From Neorhizobium sp. SHOUNA12A (GTDB taxonomy: Bacteria; Pseudomonadota; Alphaproteobacteria; Rhizobiales; Rhizobiaceae): a DNA stretch of 47,782 bases. A model generated the notes under the pieces. It saw nothing but the letters and a program-made list of their open reading frames with translations, did not search any database and had not been told where the DNA came from. The stretch is from the NCBI RefSeq assembly GCF_023006505.1, contig NZ_JALBGV010000044.1:1-47782 (forward strand). The letters are read 5' to 3'. Position numbers and translations under genes: made by a program. This document shows positions 23,726 to 31,280 of the stretch, one piece after another. Within the stretch, counting starts at the first letter, position 1; every line of letters begins with the position of its first letter.

Positions 23726-26077
23726 TCACGCTTCTTGTTTGGCTTTCGCCGCCCGGATCGCTTCCCATATACGGGAGGGCGTTGCCGGCATTTCGATATG
23801 GGTGACGCCGAGATCGGCGAGCGCATCGGTGATGGAGTTGATCGTCACGCCGAGCGACGGTGTCGTACCACCCTCGCCGCCCGGACGGAAACCGAGCGGA
23901 TGGCTTTTGGCCGGCACTTCGCTGATATGGGTGTCGAAGCTCGGGAAATCGGAAGCACGTGCCACCTGATAGTCCATGAAGGTGGCCGACAGGTTCTGGC
24001 CGGTCTCCTGGTCGTAATGCGACCATTCGAAAAGTGCCTGGCCGACACCCTGGACGATGCCGCCATGGGTCTGGCCATCGACGATCATCGGGTTCAGCGC
24101 CTTGCCGACGTCATCGACGGTCGAATAACGCGGAATATGGAAGAACCCGGTTTCCGGATCGATCTCGATTTCGCAGACCGCAGCGCCATAGGGATAGGCG
24201 AGCCCATGGGTGGTCTCGTCGGAAATCGCCGCAAGCGTGCCCCGCAGCTCGTCCGGCAGGCCGAGATCGTTTTCCGCAGCCTGGGCCGCCTCGAACAGGC
24301 TGACGACGCCGTTCGATCCGCGGGCGCGAAAATGGCCGTCGGTGAAGTCGATCTCTTCCGGCGCGACGTTCAGCATGAAGGCGGCGATCCTGCGGCCGCG
24401 TTCGATGATCTCGGCAGTCGCCTTGTGCATGACGATGCTCGCGAAACGCAGCGAGCGTCCGGAATGCGAACCGCCGCCGGCCGAGACGAAATCCGTATCG
24501 CTGGCGCGGATCTGCACGACCTCGTGGGAAACGCCGAGGAAGGACCCGACGAGCTGGGCAAACGCCGTCTCGTGCCCCTGCCCCGTATTCTGGGTGCCGA
24601 TGACGACATCGACGATGCCGGCGGTCGGATCGACCGTGATCTCGGCGCGCTCGCGCGGCACGCCGCTGGTGCCCTCGATATAATTGGAAAGGCCGATGCC
24701 ACGATACATGCCGCGCTTGCGGGCTTCTGCGCGGCGCGCCTCGAAACCCTTCCAGTCGGCCATCTCGAGCACCTTGTCCATGCAGCCGATATAGTCGCCA
24801 TTGTCGTAAATGACGCCCATCGGGTTGGAATAGGGAGAGGCCTCTTCCGGGATCATGTTGATGCGCCGTAGCTCCACCCGGTCGAAACCGAACTTGCGGG
24901 CGGCAAGGTCGATCATCCGCTCGATGATGTACATGGCTTCGGGGCGGCCGGCGCTGCGATAGGGGATGGTCGGTACGGTATTCGACATCGCCGCGCGGAA
25001 TTCCACATGCGCGACCGGCACCCGATAAAGGCTGGTCATCAGCTGGATGCCCTTGTTGAGGGGCGTGTAGGACACCGTATGGGCGCCGATATTGCTGGTA
25101 TTGATAGAGTGGAACGCGAGGAACCTGCCGTATTCATCGAGCGCCAGCCTGGCCTTCACATGCAGGTCGCGGCCCTGAAAATCCGACAGGAACGCTTCGA
25201 TGCGTTCCGCCTGGTGTTTGACCGGCCGGCCGGTGAGCTTGGCGGCGTATGGCAACAGCACGAATTCCGGATAGGTGGCGTTGCGGGTGCCGAAATTGCC
25301 GCCGACATCGCGGGGCGCAACGACGCGGACGAAGGCCATGTCGACGCCGAGAGACGCAGCGATCTGCTCGCGCATCATCACGACGCCATGGCCGCCGGAA
25401 GCGTGGATGGTGAATTTGCCGGTCTCCGGGTCGTATTCGGCGGCGGAGGAACGCGGCTCCATGTGCACGCCGGTGACGCGTTGCGCCCAGCTGGTAAATT
25501 CGAGGACGTGGGCGGCCTTGGCGAATGCCTCTGCGGTGCCCGCCCTGTCGCCGATTTCGCCGTCCATCGCCTTGTTGCCCGGAACATGGTCCCAGAGCTG
25601 CGGCGCGCCTTCTTCCAGCGCGTCGACGCCGCGCACGACCGCGGGCAGTTCCTCCCAGTCGACTTCGATGGCTTCGGCGGCATCCTTGGCGAGATTGGTG
25701 CTCTCGGCGATCACCATGGCCACCGCCTCGCCGACGAAGCGGGCACGGTCGGTCGGCAGCGCCTGGTGATGGGTGCGAGCACGCTCGGTGCCGTCGTAGT
25801 TCTTGATGCGGATGTCGGAGCCGAACTGCGAACTGCCGATTGCGTGCGGGATCGGCGCAATGCCAGCCGCAACGATATCCTCGCCGGTCAGGACGGCGAG
25901 CACGCCCGGCATGTCGCGGGCAGCCGACGTGTCGATGCCGCGGATGATCGCATGGGCATGCGGCGAGCGCACGAAGGCGGCATAGGCCGTGTTCTCGAAT
26001 TTGAGGTCGTCGGCATACTGGCCCTTGCCGGTGATCAACCGGTTGTCTTCCTTGCGCCTGACGTCTTCACCGATCAT
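23726..26077 (-). CDS. Xanthine dehydrogenase/CoxL-family molybdopterin-binding large subunit
   Basis: A 783-residue protein. Start 26077 follows GGAGG; the longer frame to 26164 lacks one. It opens with EDVRRKEDNRLITGKGQYAD, the usual large-subunit start. MoCo-binding segments include GGHGVVMMREQIA, GGNFGTRNATYPEF, PYRSAGRPEAMY, QNTGQGHETAFAQL and the catalytic-Glu region RPGGEGGTTPSLG. The CO-dehydrogenase AYxCSFR loop is missing, so it is not a CO dehydrogenase. Such enzymes hydroxylate aldehydes, N-heterocycles or aromatic acids and need a 2Fe-2S subunit and an FAD subunit. Neither is encoded in this window, so partners must be elsewhere or the gene is an orphan. Confidence 0.92.
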   Translation of the reverse strand: MIGEDVRRKEDNRLITGKGQYADDLKFENTAYAAFVRSPHAHAIIRGIDTSAARDMPGVLAVLTGEDIVAAGIAPIPHAIGSSQFGSDIRIKNYDGTERARTHHQALPTDRARFVGEAVAMVIAESTNLAKDAAEAIEVDWEELPAVVRGVDALEEGAPQLWDHVPGNKAMDGEIGDRAGTAEAFAKAAHVLEFTSWAQRVTGVHMEPRSSAAEYDPETGKFTIHASGGHGVVMMREQIAASLGVDMAFVRVVAPRDVGGNFGTRNATYPEFVLLPYAAKLTGRPVKHQAERIEAFLSDFQGRDLHVKARLALDEYGRFLAFHSINTSNIGAHTVSYTPLNKGIQLMTSLYRVPVAHVEFRAAMSNTVPTIPYRSAGRPEAMYIIERMIDLAARKFGFDRVELRRINMIPEEASPYSNPMGVIYDNGDYIGCMDKVLEMADWKGFEARRAEARKRGMYRGIGLSNYIEGTSGVPRERAEITVDPTAGIVDVVIGTQNTGQGHETAFAQLVGSFLGVSHEVVQIRASDTDFVSAGGGSHSGRSLRFASIVMHKATAEIIERGRRIAAFMLNVAPEEIDFTDGHFRARGSNGVVSLFEAAQAAENDLGLPDELRGTLAAISDETTHGLAYPYGAAVCEIEIDPETGFFHIPRYSTVDDVGKALNPMIVDGQTHGGIVQGVGQALFEWSHYDQETGQNLSATFMDYQVARASDFPSFDTHISEVPAKSHPLGFRPGGEGGTTPSLGVTINSITDALADLGVTHIEMPATPSRIWEAIRAAKAKQEA

Positions 26078-26169
26078 GCCATTCCTCCCATTCACATCGT
26101 CCCACATATCCCGGACGATGGCATTCCGCATGCGGCTCTTGGGCCTTCCTGAAGCGAAACGCAAATCAA

Positions 26170-26197
26170 TTCATAATAGACACATTATATCCGTCAA
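26170..26197 (-). promoter_or_regulatory. Candidate promoter of the molybdenum-hydroxylase/crotonase operon
   Basis: On the minus strand TTGACG (26197-26192), a 16-base gap and TATGAA (26175-26170) lie about 90 bases ahead of the start codon. The region 26165-26230 is clearly AT-richer than its surroundings. No other gene lies between 26078 and 26362. Confidence 0.4.
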
Positions 26198-26296
26198 TGT
26201 TGAAAATTACAGCTTGCGAAAATTGCCTGTAAAGCCTTTCTCTTTCGACGACAGCCGAGCGCCCACCGGAATGAGGGAGAACGCAATGTCCCTACA

Positions 26297-26326
26297 AGAA
26301 AAAAGGCCCAGACCGAGGTCTGGGCC
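26297..26326 (-). terminator. Rho-independent terminator of the monooxygenase operon
   Basis: A perfect ten-base stem GGCCCAGACC/GGTCTGGGCC (26305-26326) with a two-base loop on the plus strand. Read on the minus strand it is followed by TTTTTTCT, giving a strong terminator 36 bases after the alpha/beta-hydrolase gene. Confidence 0.85.
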
Positions 26327-26362
26327 AAGCTTCCCCTGGGAAGGGTATCGCCTCAGGCGGCA

Positions 26363-27133
26363 TCAGGCCCCCTGGTTGAGCACGTAGCCGGGGCCGCGCT
26401 TCAGGAAGTCGGTCCAGAGCCGCAGCGTACGTTCCGGCTGGTCGACCTCGATCGAATGGGCAGCGTCGAAGATGAAGGCGCGCTGCGAGGTCGGGATGTT
26501 GCGCTTCAGGTGCGCACCGGCCTCCGCCGGCACGACCTTGTCTTCGGTGCCGAGCAGAATCAGCGTGACCGCCTCGATCGAGGGCAGGCGCGCACTCAGT
26601 GCCTCGTCAACCTGAATGTCGTTCGCGAGGCGCTCGTAGGTTTTGCCGTTGGCGGCCATCACTTCAGGCGATTTCGGCGTCGACTTGATCTTCTGCGGAT
26701 GGGCGTAGAGCGCCTTGAAGCGCGCGTCCGGATCGGCGGGGAGCCCGCCCTTGCCCCCGAAGCGGAACCCGGCCGGGACGCCGAGGATCAGGTGGTCGAC
26801 CATTTTCGGATGCTCGGCGGCAAGCCACAAAGCCGACCAGCTGCCGAAGGACGAGCCGATCACATCGAACCGCGGGCCGACCAGCTTTTCGGCGAACTCA
26901 GCGACCATGGCCACCCAGTCCCGCACCGTCTTCAGGTTTTCGTTGCCCTCGGTGCCGTCGAAGCCCGGGCAGACCGGCGCATAGACCGTGTGGTTCGCGA
27001 TAAGCGCCTTCAGCGGCTCGGTCAGCATCACGCCGCCGGCGGCATGCAGGTAGACAACCGGCTGCCCCGTGCCGCCGACATGGTAGGAGAGCCTGCCGCG
27101 GGAAAGCTCGATCGTCTTCAGTTCAAAGCTCAT
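26363..27133 (-). CDS. Alpha/beta-hydrolase, linked to flavin monooxygenase
   Basis: A 256-residue alpha/beta-hydrolase. The oxyanion region is YLHAAGGVML, the nucleophile elbow is VIGSSFGSWS (Ser95), the acid is in LLGTEDKVVP and the histidine in FDAAHSIEVD. Its gene is 14 bases after the luciferase-like monooxygenase gene. In Baeyer-Villiger type pathways such a hydrolase opens the ester or lactone that the monooxygenase makes, and I infer the same here. A second monooxygenase/hydrolase pair lies at 31281-33223. Confidence 0.88.
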   Translation of the reverse strand: MSFELKTIELSRGRLSYHVGGTGQPVVYLHAAGGVMLTEPLKALIANHTVYAPVCPGFDGTEGNENLKTVRDWVAMVAEFAEKLVGPRFDVIGSSFGSWSALWLAAEHPKMVDHLILGVPAGFRFGGKGGLPADPDARFKALYAHPQKIKSTPKSPEVMAANGKTYERLANDIQVDEALSARLPSIEAVTLILLGTEDKVVPAEAGAHLKRNIPTSQRAFIFDAAHSIEVDQPERTLRLWTDFLKRGPGYVLNQGA

Positions 27134-27147
27134 GGATCAAACTCCTC

Positions 27148-28272
27148 TTACAGGCCAGCGACTTCGGGGGCGACGCGGTCGCGGAACAGTTCCATGCCGC
27201 GGCGAACGACGCTGCCCGGCATGTTGCCGACTTTGATCGTCAGGTTCAGCAGGCCGCAATCGAGTTCCTGGCGCAGGCGCTTGATCTGCCGGATGACCGA
27301 TTGGGGGCTGCCGCAGATGATCGAACCGGCTTCGATCTGTTCTTCCACCGTGCGGCCGCGCAGCGTTGCGAGGCGCTTCTGGAAATTCTCGCCGGCATCG
27401 GCCTCGGTGTAGTAGCGGCTCTGCCCGAGCACGAGCTGCTGGGCGGAGCGCTGCGGGCGCATCAGCGTCTGGTGGAAATAGGTTTGGGCGGCGGCCATGT
27501 GGTGCCTGGCCTCCTCGTCCGTATCGGCAATGCAGATCTGCTGGCCGACCAGGATATCGTCCGGCGTCGGTTCCCAGCCATAGGAACGGGCGGTCTTCTT
27601 GAAATTCTCGACAGCAGCCTTGGCGATCGACAGATCCTGGATCAGCGTGATGCCCATGATGGCGCGCATCTTGGCGACGAATTCGGCCGATTCCGCGTTG
27701 CTGGCGGACATCAGGATGCGCGGATGCGGCTTCTGGATCGGCTTCGGCCAGATCGAGATAGCCGGGAACTGATAGTGCTCGCCTTCCCAGCCGAAGGGCT
27801 CGTCCTCCGTCCAGCACTTGATGATCAGCTCGGTCGCCTCGCGCAGCCGGCTGCGGGATTCGCTCGGGGGGATGTTGTAGGCGATGTATTCGTGCGGGAT
27901 GCCGCGCAGGAAGCCGGCGACGAGGCGGCCGCCCGACATCACGTCGATCATCGCATATTCTTCGGCGACGCGGACCGGGTTCAGCAGCGGCAGCAGGTTA
28001 CCGACGATGGCGATCTTCGCCTTGGACGTCTGGCGGGCGAGCGCGCCGGCGATCAGGTTCGGGTTGGACATCAGGCCGTAGGGGCTGAAATGGTGCTCGT
28101 TGCAGCCCACCCAGTCGAAACCGTAATTCTCGGCATCGACCATCTCGTCGATATATTCGTTGTAGAGCGCCTGGATGCGGGCGCTGTCGATCCCGTGGGT
28201 GCTGACCGGCCATTCGTGCGGCAGCTTGTCGTAATCGGGATAAGGCATCAGGTGGAAGAAATTGAACTTCAT
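27148..28272 (-). CDS. Luciferase-like (LLM) flavin-dependent monooxygenase 1
   Basis: A 374-residue TIM-barrel protein of the bacterial luciferase-like class. It starts MKFNFFHLMPYPDYDKLP and shows YGFDWVGCNEHHFSPYGLM, IAIVGNLLPLLNPVRVAEEY and MSGGRLVAGFLRG. LLM enzymes use FMNH2 and oxygen to hydroxylate, remove a sulfo group from, or insert oxygen into a substrate. FMNH2 must come from a reductase, and one is encoded 66 bases upstream. The C-terminal ICGSPQSVIRQIK block is typical of the group. It and the protein at 31281-32441 share the HLMPY start and NEHH block and are paralogues. Confidence 0.9.
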   Translation of the reverse strand: MKFNFFHLMPYPDYDKLPHEWPVSTHGIDSARIQALYNEYIDEMVDAENYGFDWVGCNEHHFSPYGLMSNPNLIAGALARQTSKAKIAIVGNLLPLLNPVRVAEEYAMIDVMSGGRLVAGFLRGIPHEYIAYNIPPSESRSRLREATELIIKCWTEDEPFGWEGEHYQFPAISIWPKPIQKPHPRILMSASNAESAEFVAKMRAIMGITLIQDLSIAKAAVENFKKTARSYGWEPTPDDILVGQQICIADTDEEARHHMAAAQTYFHQTLMRPQRSAQQLVLGQSRYYTEADAGENFQKRLATLRGRTVEEQIEAGSIICGSPQSVIRQIKRLRQELDCGLLNLTIKVGNMPGSVVRRGMELFRDRVAPEVAGL

Positions 28273-28338
28273 GGAAAGCTCCGCTGGGACCGCGGCCGGA
28301 TGAAGGCAACGGATCCGACGATGGTGATTGAAATTGGA

Positions 28339-28950
28339 TCAGTTGCTGGCGACGAGGCGCGGCGCGGCATCTCCGACGCGGCTTGCCATCATCATTTCGG
28401 CGAAGCTGACAACCTGCGAGGCGACGATTTCGAGCGGCTGTGCGACTTCCCGGCGGGCCGGACGGCCGTCGACGAAAGGTTTCTCGTTGGACTTGATGGT
28501 CGCCGCATAAGGGGTCGGCCAACCGCGCAGCGCATGCACGATCGAGCGCAGCCCGATCAGCGTCGAGCCGAGCGCCTGGTCGCCGGCGGCGCAGATAATG
28601 CAGCCGACGGCGCGGCCCTCGAAATAGGAGCGGGCGTCCTCGCGCATGTCTTCCGTATAGTCGATGACGTTCTTGATCATGCCGGACATGCCGCCGTGAT
28701 AGCTCGGCGTTGCGATGACGATGCCGTCGGCGCGACGAAGGGACTGAAGAAGATTAAGGGCGGCCGGCGTGCGGTCCGTCACGCCCGGATCGAAGAGCGG
28801 CAGTTCGAGCGCCGTGCCGCAGATGAGGTCGGTTTCCGCGCCGGCCTTTTCGGCCGCGGCGAGGCAATGGCGCAGGGCGAGCTCGGAGCTCGAGCCAGGG
28901 CGCTGGGTTCCGCCGATACCGACGATAAAAGGTTTGCGGGCTTGAGTCAT
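28339..28950 (-). CDS. NADPH-dependent FMN reductase
   Basis: A 203-residue flavodoxin-fold protein with the phosphate loop GIGGTQRPGSSSELAL and the FMN site ATPSYHGGMSGMIKNVIDY, as in SsuE/MsuE-like reductases. It makes free FMNH2, most likely for the LLM monooxygenase encoded just downstream; the second monooxygenase may share it. First gene of a three-gene minus-strand operon ending at the terminator 26297. Confidence 0.9.
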   Translation of the reverse strand: MTQARKPFIVGIGGTQRPGSSSELALRHCLAAAEKAGAETDLICGTALELPLFDPGVTDRTPAALNLLQSLRRADGIVIATPSYHGGMSGMIKNVIDYTEDMREDARSYFEGRAVGCIICAAGDQALGSTLIGLRSIVHALRGWPTPYAATIKSNEKPFVDGRPARREVAQPLEIVASQVVSFAEMMMASRVGDAAPRLVASN

Positions 28951-29005
28951 GGTGGTCTCCTCCCTCGGCCGTAGCCGATTGCCTTGTCAGGCCTCCTGAA
29001 GAAAT

Positions 29006-29020
29006 ATTTGTATACCTTTT
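29006..29020. promoter_or_regulatory. GTATAC operator, reductase side of the divergent promoter
   Basis: ATTTGTATACCTTTT, 56-70 bases ahead of the FMN reductase start. It is close to the motifs at 16836 and 33295. A TTGACT on the minus strand (29033-29028) could be the -35 element, which would put the motif over the -10 area. FCD-type GntR regulators often bind short palindromes with a GTATAC-like core. Confidence 0.5.
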
Positions 29021-29070
29021 ATGCGGAAGTCAAGGCATAACCATCGTATAAGAGCTTGCCACGCTAGTCT

Positions 29071-29084
29071 GGTATACACTTTTT
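29071..29084. promoter_or_regulatory. Second GTATAC site, regulator side
   Basis: GGTATACACTTTTT, 62 bases from the first GTATAC and about 70 bases ahead of the GntR start. A pair of sites in a divergent promoter suits autoregulation by the GntR protein. Confidence 0.45.
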
Positions 29085-29144
29085 GACGATAGACGATTGT
29101 CATATTTTCCCGCATCATCATCACGACAAGGAAAAGGTGGCCGC

Positions 29145-29852
29145 TTGACCAAGGAGACAACCAGAGACGATGCCAAGGACGGGGCAACGCAGAGCGCTGT
29201 CGAAACTGCCTATCACCGTATCCGGCATCTGATCCTCACCGGCGAAATGCGCTCCGGCGACAAGCTGCTCGAAAACCAGCTTGCCGCCGCGATCGGGGTG
29301 TCCCGCACGCCGATCCGCGAGGCGTTGAACCGGCTGAGCGCTGAGGGCCTGGTGGTGCTGGAACGTTACCGGCGGGGGATCGTCGCGGATTTCTCGCTCG
29401 ACGACGCGATCGAGATCTTTCGGTTACGTGCCATTCTCGAAGGCCATGCGACCAGCCGCGCCGCCACCCGCATTTCGGAAGCCGACCTGCAGCGGCTGCA
29501 GGAGCTGGAACGGGTGATGGAGACCCAGTTCGAGGAACTCGGCTGGAACGAGCACCTCGAAGGTTTCGACAGACTCAACGCCGAATTCCATGCGGTGATC
29601 GCCGCCGCCGCCGAAAGCCCGCGGCTCGAAAAGATCCTGGCCTCTTCGCTGGAACTGCCGGCCTCGATCTTCAACCGTTACTCGGAGCCGGTCGAGGTGC
29701 GCACCCGCCGCACCCATGCCCAGCACCGGGAAATCCTCGCGGCGCTCAAGGCCCGCAACCCCGAATGGGCGCAGGCGGCAATGAACGCCCATCTCTTTTC
29801 GCTTTTGCCGTCCGCCTCCGGCTCGCTTGAGCATGAAGACGGGGCAAAATGA
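29145..29852 (+). CDS. GntR-family regulator, FCD subfamily
   Basis: A 235-residue protein if it starts at the TTG at 29145, which has AAGGTGG four bases upstream; an ATG at 29097 gives 16 more residues but lacks a ribosome site. N-terminal winged helix: LILTGEMRSGDKLLENQLAA, IGVSRTPIREALNRLSAEGL. The C-terminal FCD ligand domain has the Asp/His-type metal residues in FDRLNAEFHAVI and RTHAQHREIL. It is divergent from the reductase/monooxygenase operon and probably controls it, together with other genes carrying the GTATAC motif. An acid or hydroxyacid effector is usual for FCD proteins. Confidence 0.88.
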   Translation: MTKETTRDDAKDGATQSAVETAYHRIRHLILTGEMRSGDKLLENQLAAAIGVSRTPIREALNRLSAEGLVVLERYRRGIVADFSLDDAIEIFRLRAILEGHATSRAATRISEADLQRLQELERVMETQFEELGWNEHLEGFDRLNAEFHAVIAAAAESPRLEKILASSLELPASIFNRYSEPVEVRTRRTHAQHREILAALKARNPEWAQAAMNAHLFSLLPSASGSLEHEDGAK

Positions 29853-29906
29853 GTGCGGTAGTGCCGCTCTCTTCGAAGCTCCCGCCGACGGGCCGTTGCC
29901 GACCTG

Positions 29907-30584
29907 CTACCGGTTGGTCGCCATCCACAGGACGTGGCGGCCACCGCGCTTGCCGTTGGCGCGCACAAAGATTTCCTCGGCGGCAAACCCCGCATCCCGC
30001 AGCCGGCGGGTAAAGGCGGCATCCGGCGCCGACGACCAGACGGCCAGGACGCCATTTTCGCGCAGTGCAGCCTTGGCGGCCCGGAGCCCGGCGCGATTAT
30101 AAAGGCTGTCGTTGGAGGCCCGCGTCAGCCCGTCGGGGCCGTTGTCGACATCGAGCAGGATCGCATCGTAGGCGCCGTTGCGCGACCGGATCAGCGCCCC
30201 GACATCACCGACATGAATATCGACACGCGGATCATCGAGCGTGCCCTTGTGAAATTCCGCCATCGGCCCCCGCGCCCAGTCGACCACGGCCGGCACCAGT
30301 TCCGCGACGGTGACCCTGGTGTCGCCTGGCAAAGCGCCCAAAGCCGCCCGCAGGGTAAATCCCATGCCGAGGCCGCCGATCAGCATCCGGGCATTCTTCC
30401 GCCCGGCGATCCGCTCGCAGGAGAGCGTCGCCAGCGCCTCTTCCGAACCGCTCAGCCGGCTGTTCATCAACTCCGTCGAGCCGAGCATGATCGAAAATTC
30501 GGCGCCGCGCTGCTTAAGGCGCAATTCGCCGCCCTCACCGGGAATGGTTGCACGGTCGAGCTGGATCCAGGGAAGCATCGGCAT
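29907..30584 (-). CDS. Spermidine-synthase-like SAM-binding protein
   Basis: A 225-residue Rossmann protein with MLIGGLGMGFTLRAALGALP (motif I), VTVAELVPAVVDWARG, DPRVDIHVGDVGAL and AILLDVDNGPDGL. This is the polyamine-synthase-like branch of class I methyltransferases. The aspartates that hold decarboxylated SAM and putrescine are not clearly present, so real spermidine synthesis is doubtful. Function unknown. The gene is convergent with the GntR gene and does not look tied to the catabolic genes. Confidence 0.85.
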   Translation of the reverse strand: MPMLPWIQLDRATIPGEGGELRLKQRGAEFSIMLGSTELMNSRLSGSEEALATLSCERIAGRKNARMLIGGLGMGFTLRAALGALPGDTRVTVAELVPAVVDWARGPMAEFHKGTLDDPRVDIHVGDVGALIRSRNGAYDAILLDVDNGPDGLTRASNDSLYNRAGLRAAKAALRENGVLAVWSSAPDAAFTRRLRDAGFAAEEIFVRANGKRGGRHVLWMATNR

Positions 30585-30711
30585 GTCTCATTGTCTTGCG
30601 TGAGGCCTCCTAACACAGACCTCATGCGAAAAACACAGCTATGCATTCGGTCATCGTCGAATGGACAGCCAAAGGGAAATCGAGCCTATGGACACGTTGA
30701 AGGGAGGTCGT

Positions 30712-30873
30712 TCAGCCTCCGTCGCCCGGCTTCCAGCCGATCGGCGGAGGTGGAAATGTAAGTGCCTCGATCAGCACGGGGACGAACTTTTCAAGTTCGT
30801 CATCGGTAAGCTCCGGATAACCGTCTCCGTTCGGAAAATCATCCGAGCACGCGTCGTCGTTTTTTGGAATCAT
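30712..30873 (-). CDS. Small acidic protein (hypothetical)
   Basis: A possible 53-residue acidic protein starting at 30873 (MIPKNDDACSDDFPN, then PELTDDELEKFVPVLIEAL), with a weak GGGGCGAG upstream. The frame extends to an ATG at 30915. The helix-like ELTDDELEKFVPVL segment looks like protein rather than noise, but the length is too short to be sure. A strong minus-strand terminator hairpin lies just upstream, so it would need its own promoter in 30874-30944. Confidence 0.4.
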   Translation of the reverse strand: MIPKNDDACSDDFPNGDGYPELTDDELEKFVPVLIEALTFPPPPIGWKPGDGG

Positions 30874-30944
30874 GTCTCGCCCCAGCCCGCGGCGAACATG
30901 CATGGAATTTGGCAAATAGCATCATCTTTTCGATGTCGTACTGC

Positions 30945-30985
30945 AAAAATAAAAAGGCCCGCGCCTTTTTCCCCCTGCGCGGGCC
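30945..30985 (-). terminator. Minus-strand intrinsic terminator, end of a hairpin cluster
   Basis: GGCCCGCGC (30956-30964) pairs perfectly with GCGCGGGCC (30977-30985). On the minus strand the stem is followed by TTTTTATTTTT. No protein gene ends just before it on this strand: the nearest, the second monooxygenase, stops at 31281 almost 300 bases away. It may end a small RNA. Confidence 0.7.
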
Positions 30986-31170
30986 TCTCCTAAGCCGGTA
31001 CCTCTTCTACGTTCGGCTTAGGATGCAGTCATTGTACTCCCGACTGCGAAGTCCTCAACTCGTCCAAAGGACCTAGCGCAAGGGGTATAGCCCCGAGGGG
31101 GTAGCGGCCGGCTTTTTTGGGGCGCCGGCCGCTGAGACCGCATCGACTGGGGGGTGACAATTGCGCGGTC
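30986..31170. ncRNA. Candidate structured RNA: run of perfect hairpins
   Basis: Outside any gene lie CCTAAGCCG/CGGCTTAGG (30989-31022), GCAGTC/GACTGC (31025-31047), GGGG/CCCC (31082-31094), AGCGGCCGGC/GCCGGCCGCT (31103-31133) and GACCGC/GCGGTC (31136-31170). The first two plus the terminator at 30945-30985 would make a three-stem minus-strand RNA of about 110 bases with a T-rich end. Read on the plus strand the loops are pyrimidine-rich (CCUCUUCU, ACUCCC), as in some rhizobial sRNAs. Family not identified and strand uncertain. The remaining gap to 31280 shows no gene. Confidence 0.45.
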
Positions 31171-31280
31171 CTACGCCTCAAATGACGGCATTCACAACCG
31201 CACATCAAGCTGAACCTTGGGTGATATGGCTACGCCCAAAGGCTTCATAGCGTTACCAAACTCATCAAATCGGCGCCCCC

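Noticed and set aside
23726..26077. Aerobic carbon monoxide dehydrogenase large subunit
   Set aside because: The AYxCSFR copper-binding loop is absent and no coxM, coxS or accessory cox genes are present.
29907..30584. True spermidine synthase working with the polyamine-type importer
   Set aside because: Only the general SAM-fold motifs are clear. It is 15 kb from the importer on the other strand and lacks an evident putrescine site.
31103..31133. AGCGGCCGGC/GCCGGCCGCT hairpin as a terminator of monooxygenase 2
   Set aside because: The stem is perfect, but no T-run follows on either strand and it lies about 150 bases past the stop. It is better kept as part of the structured region.
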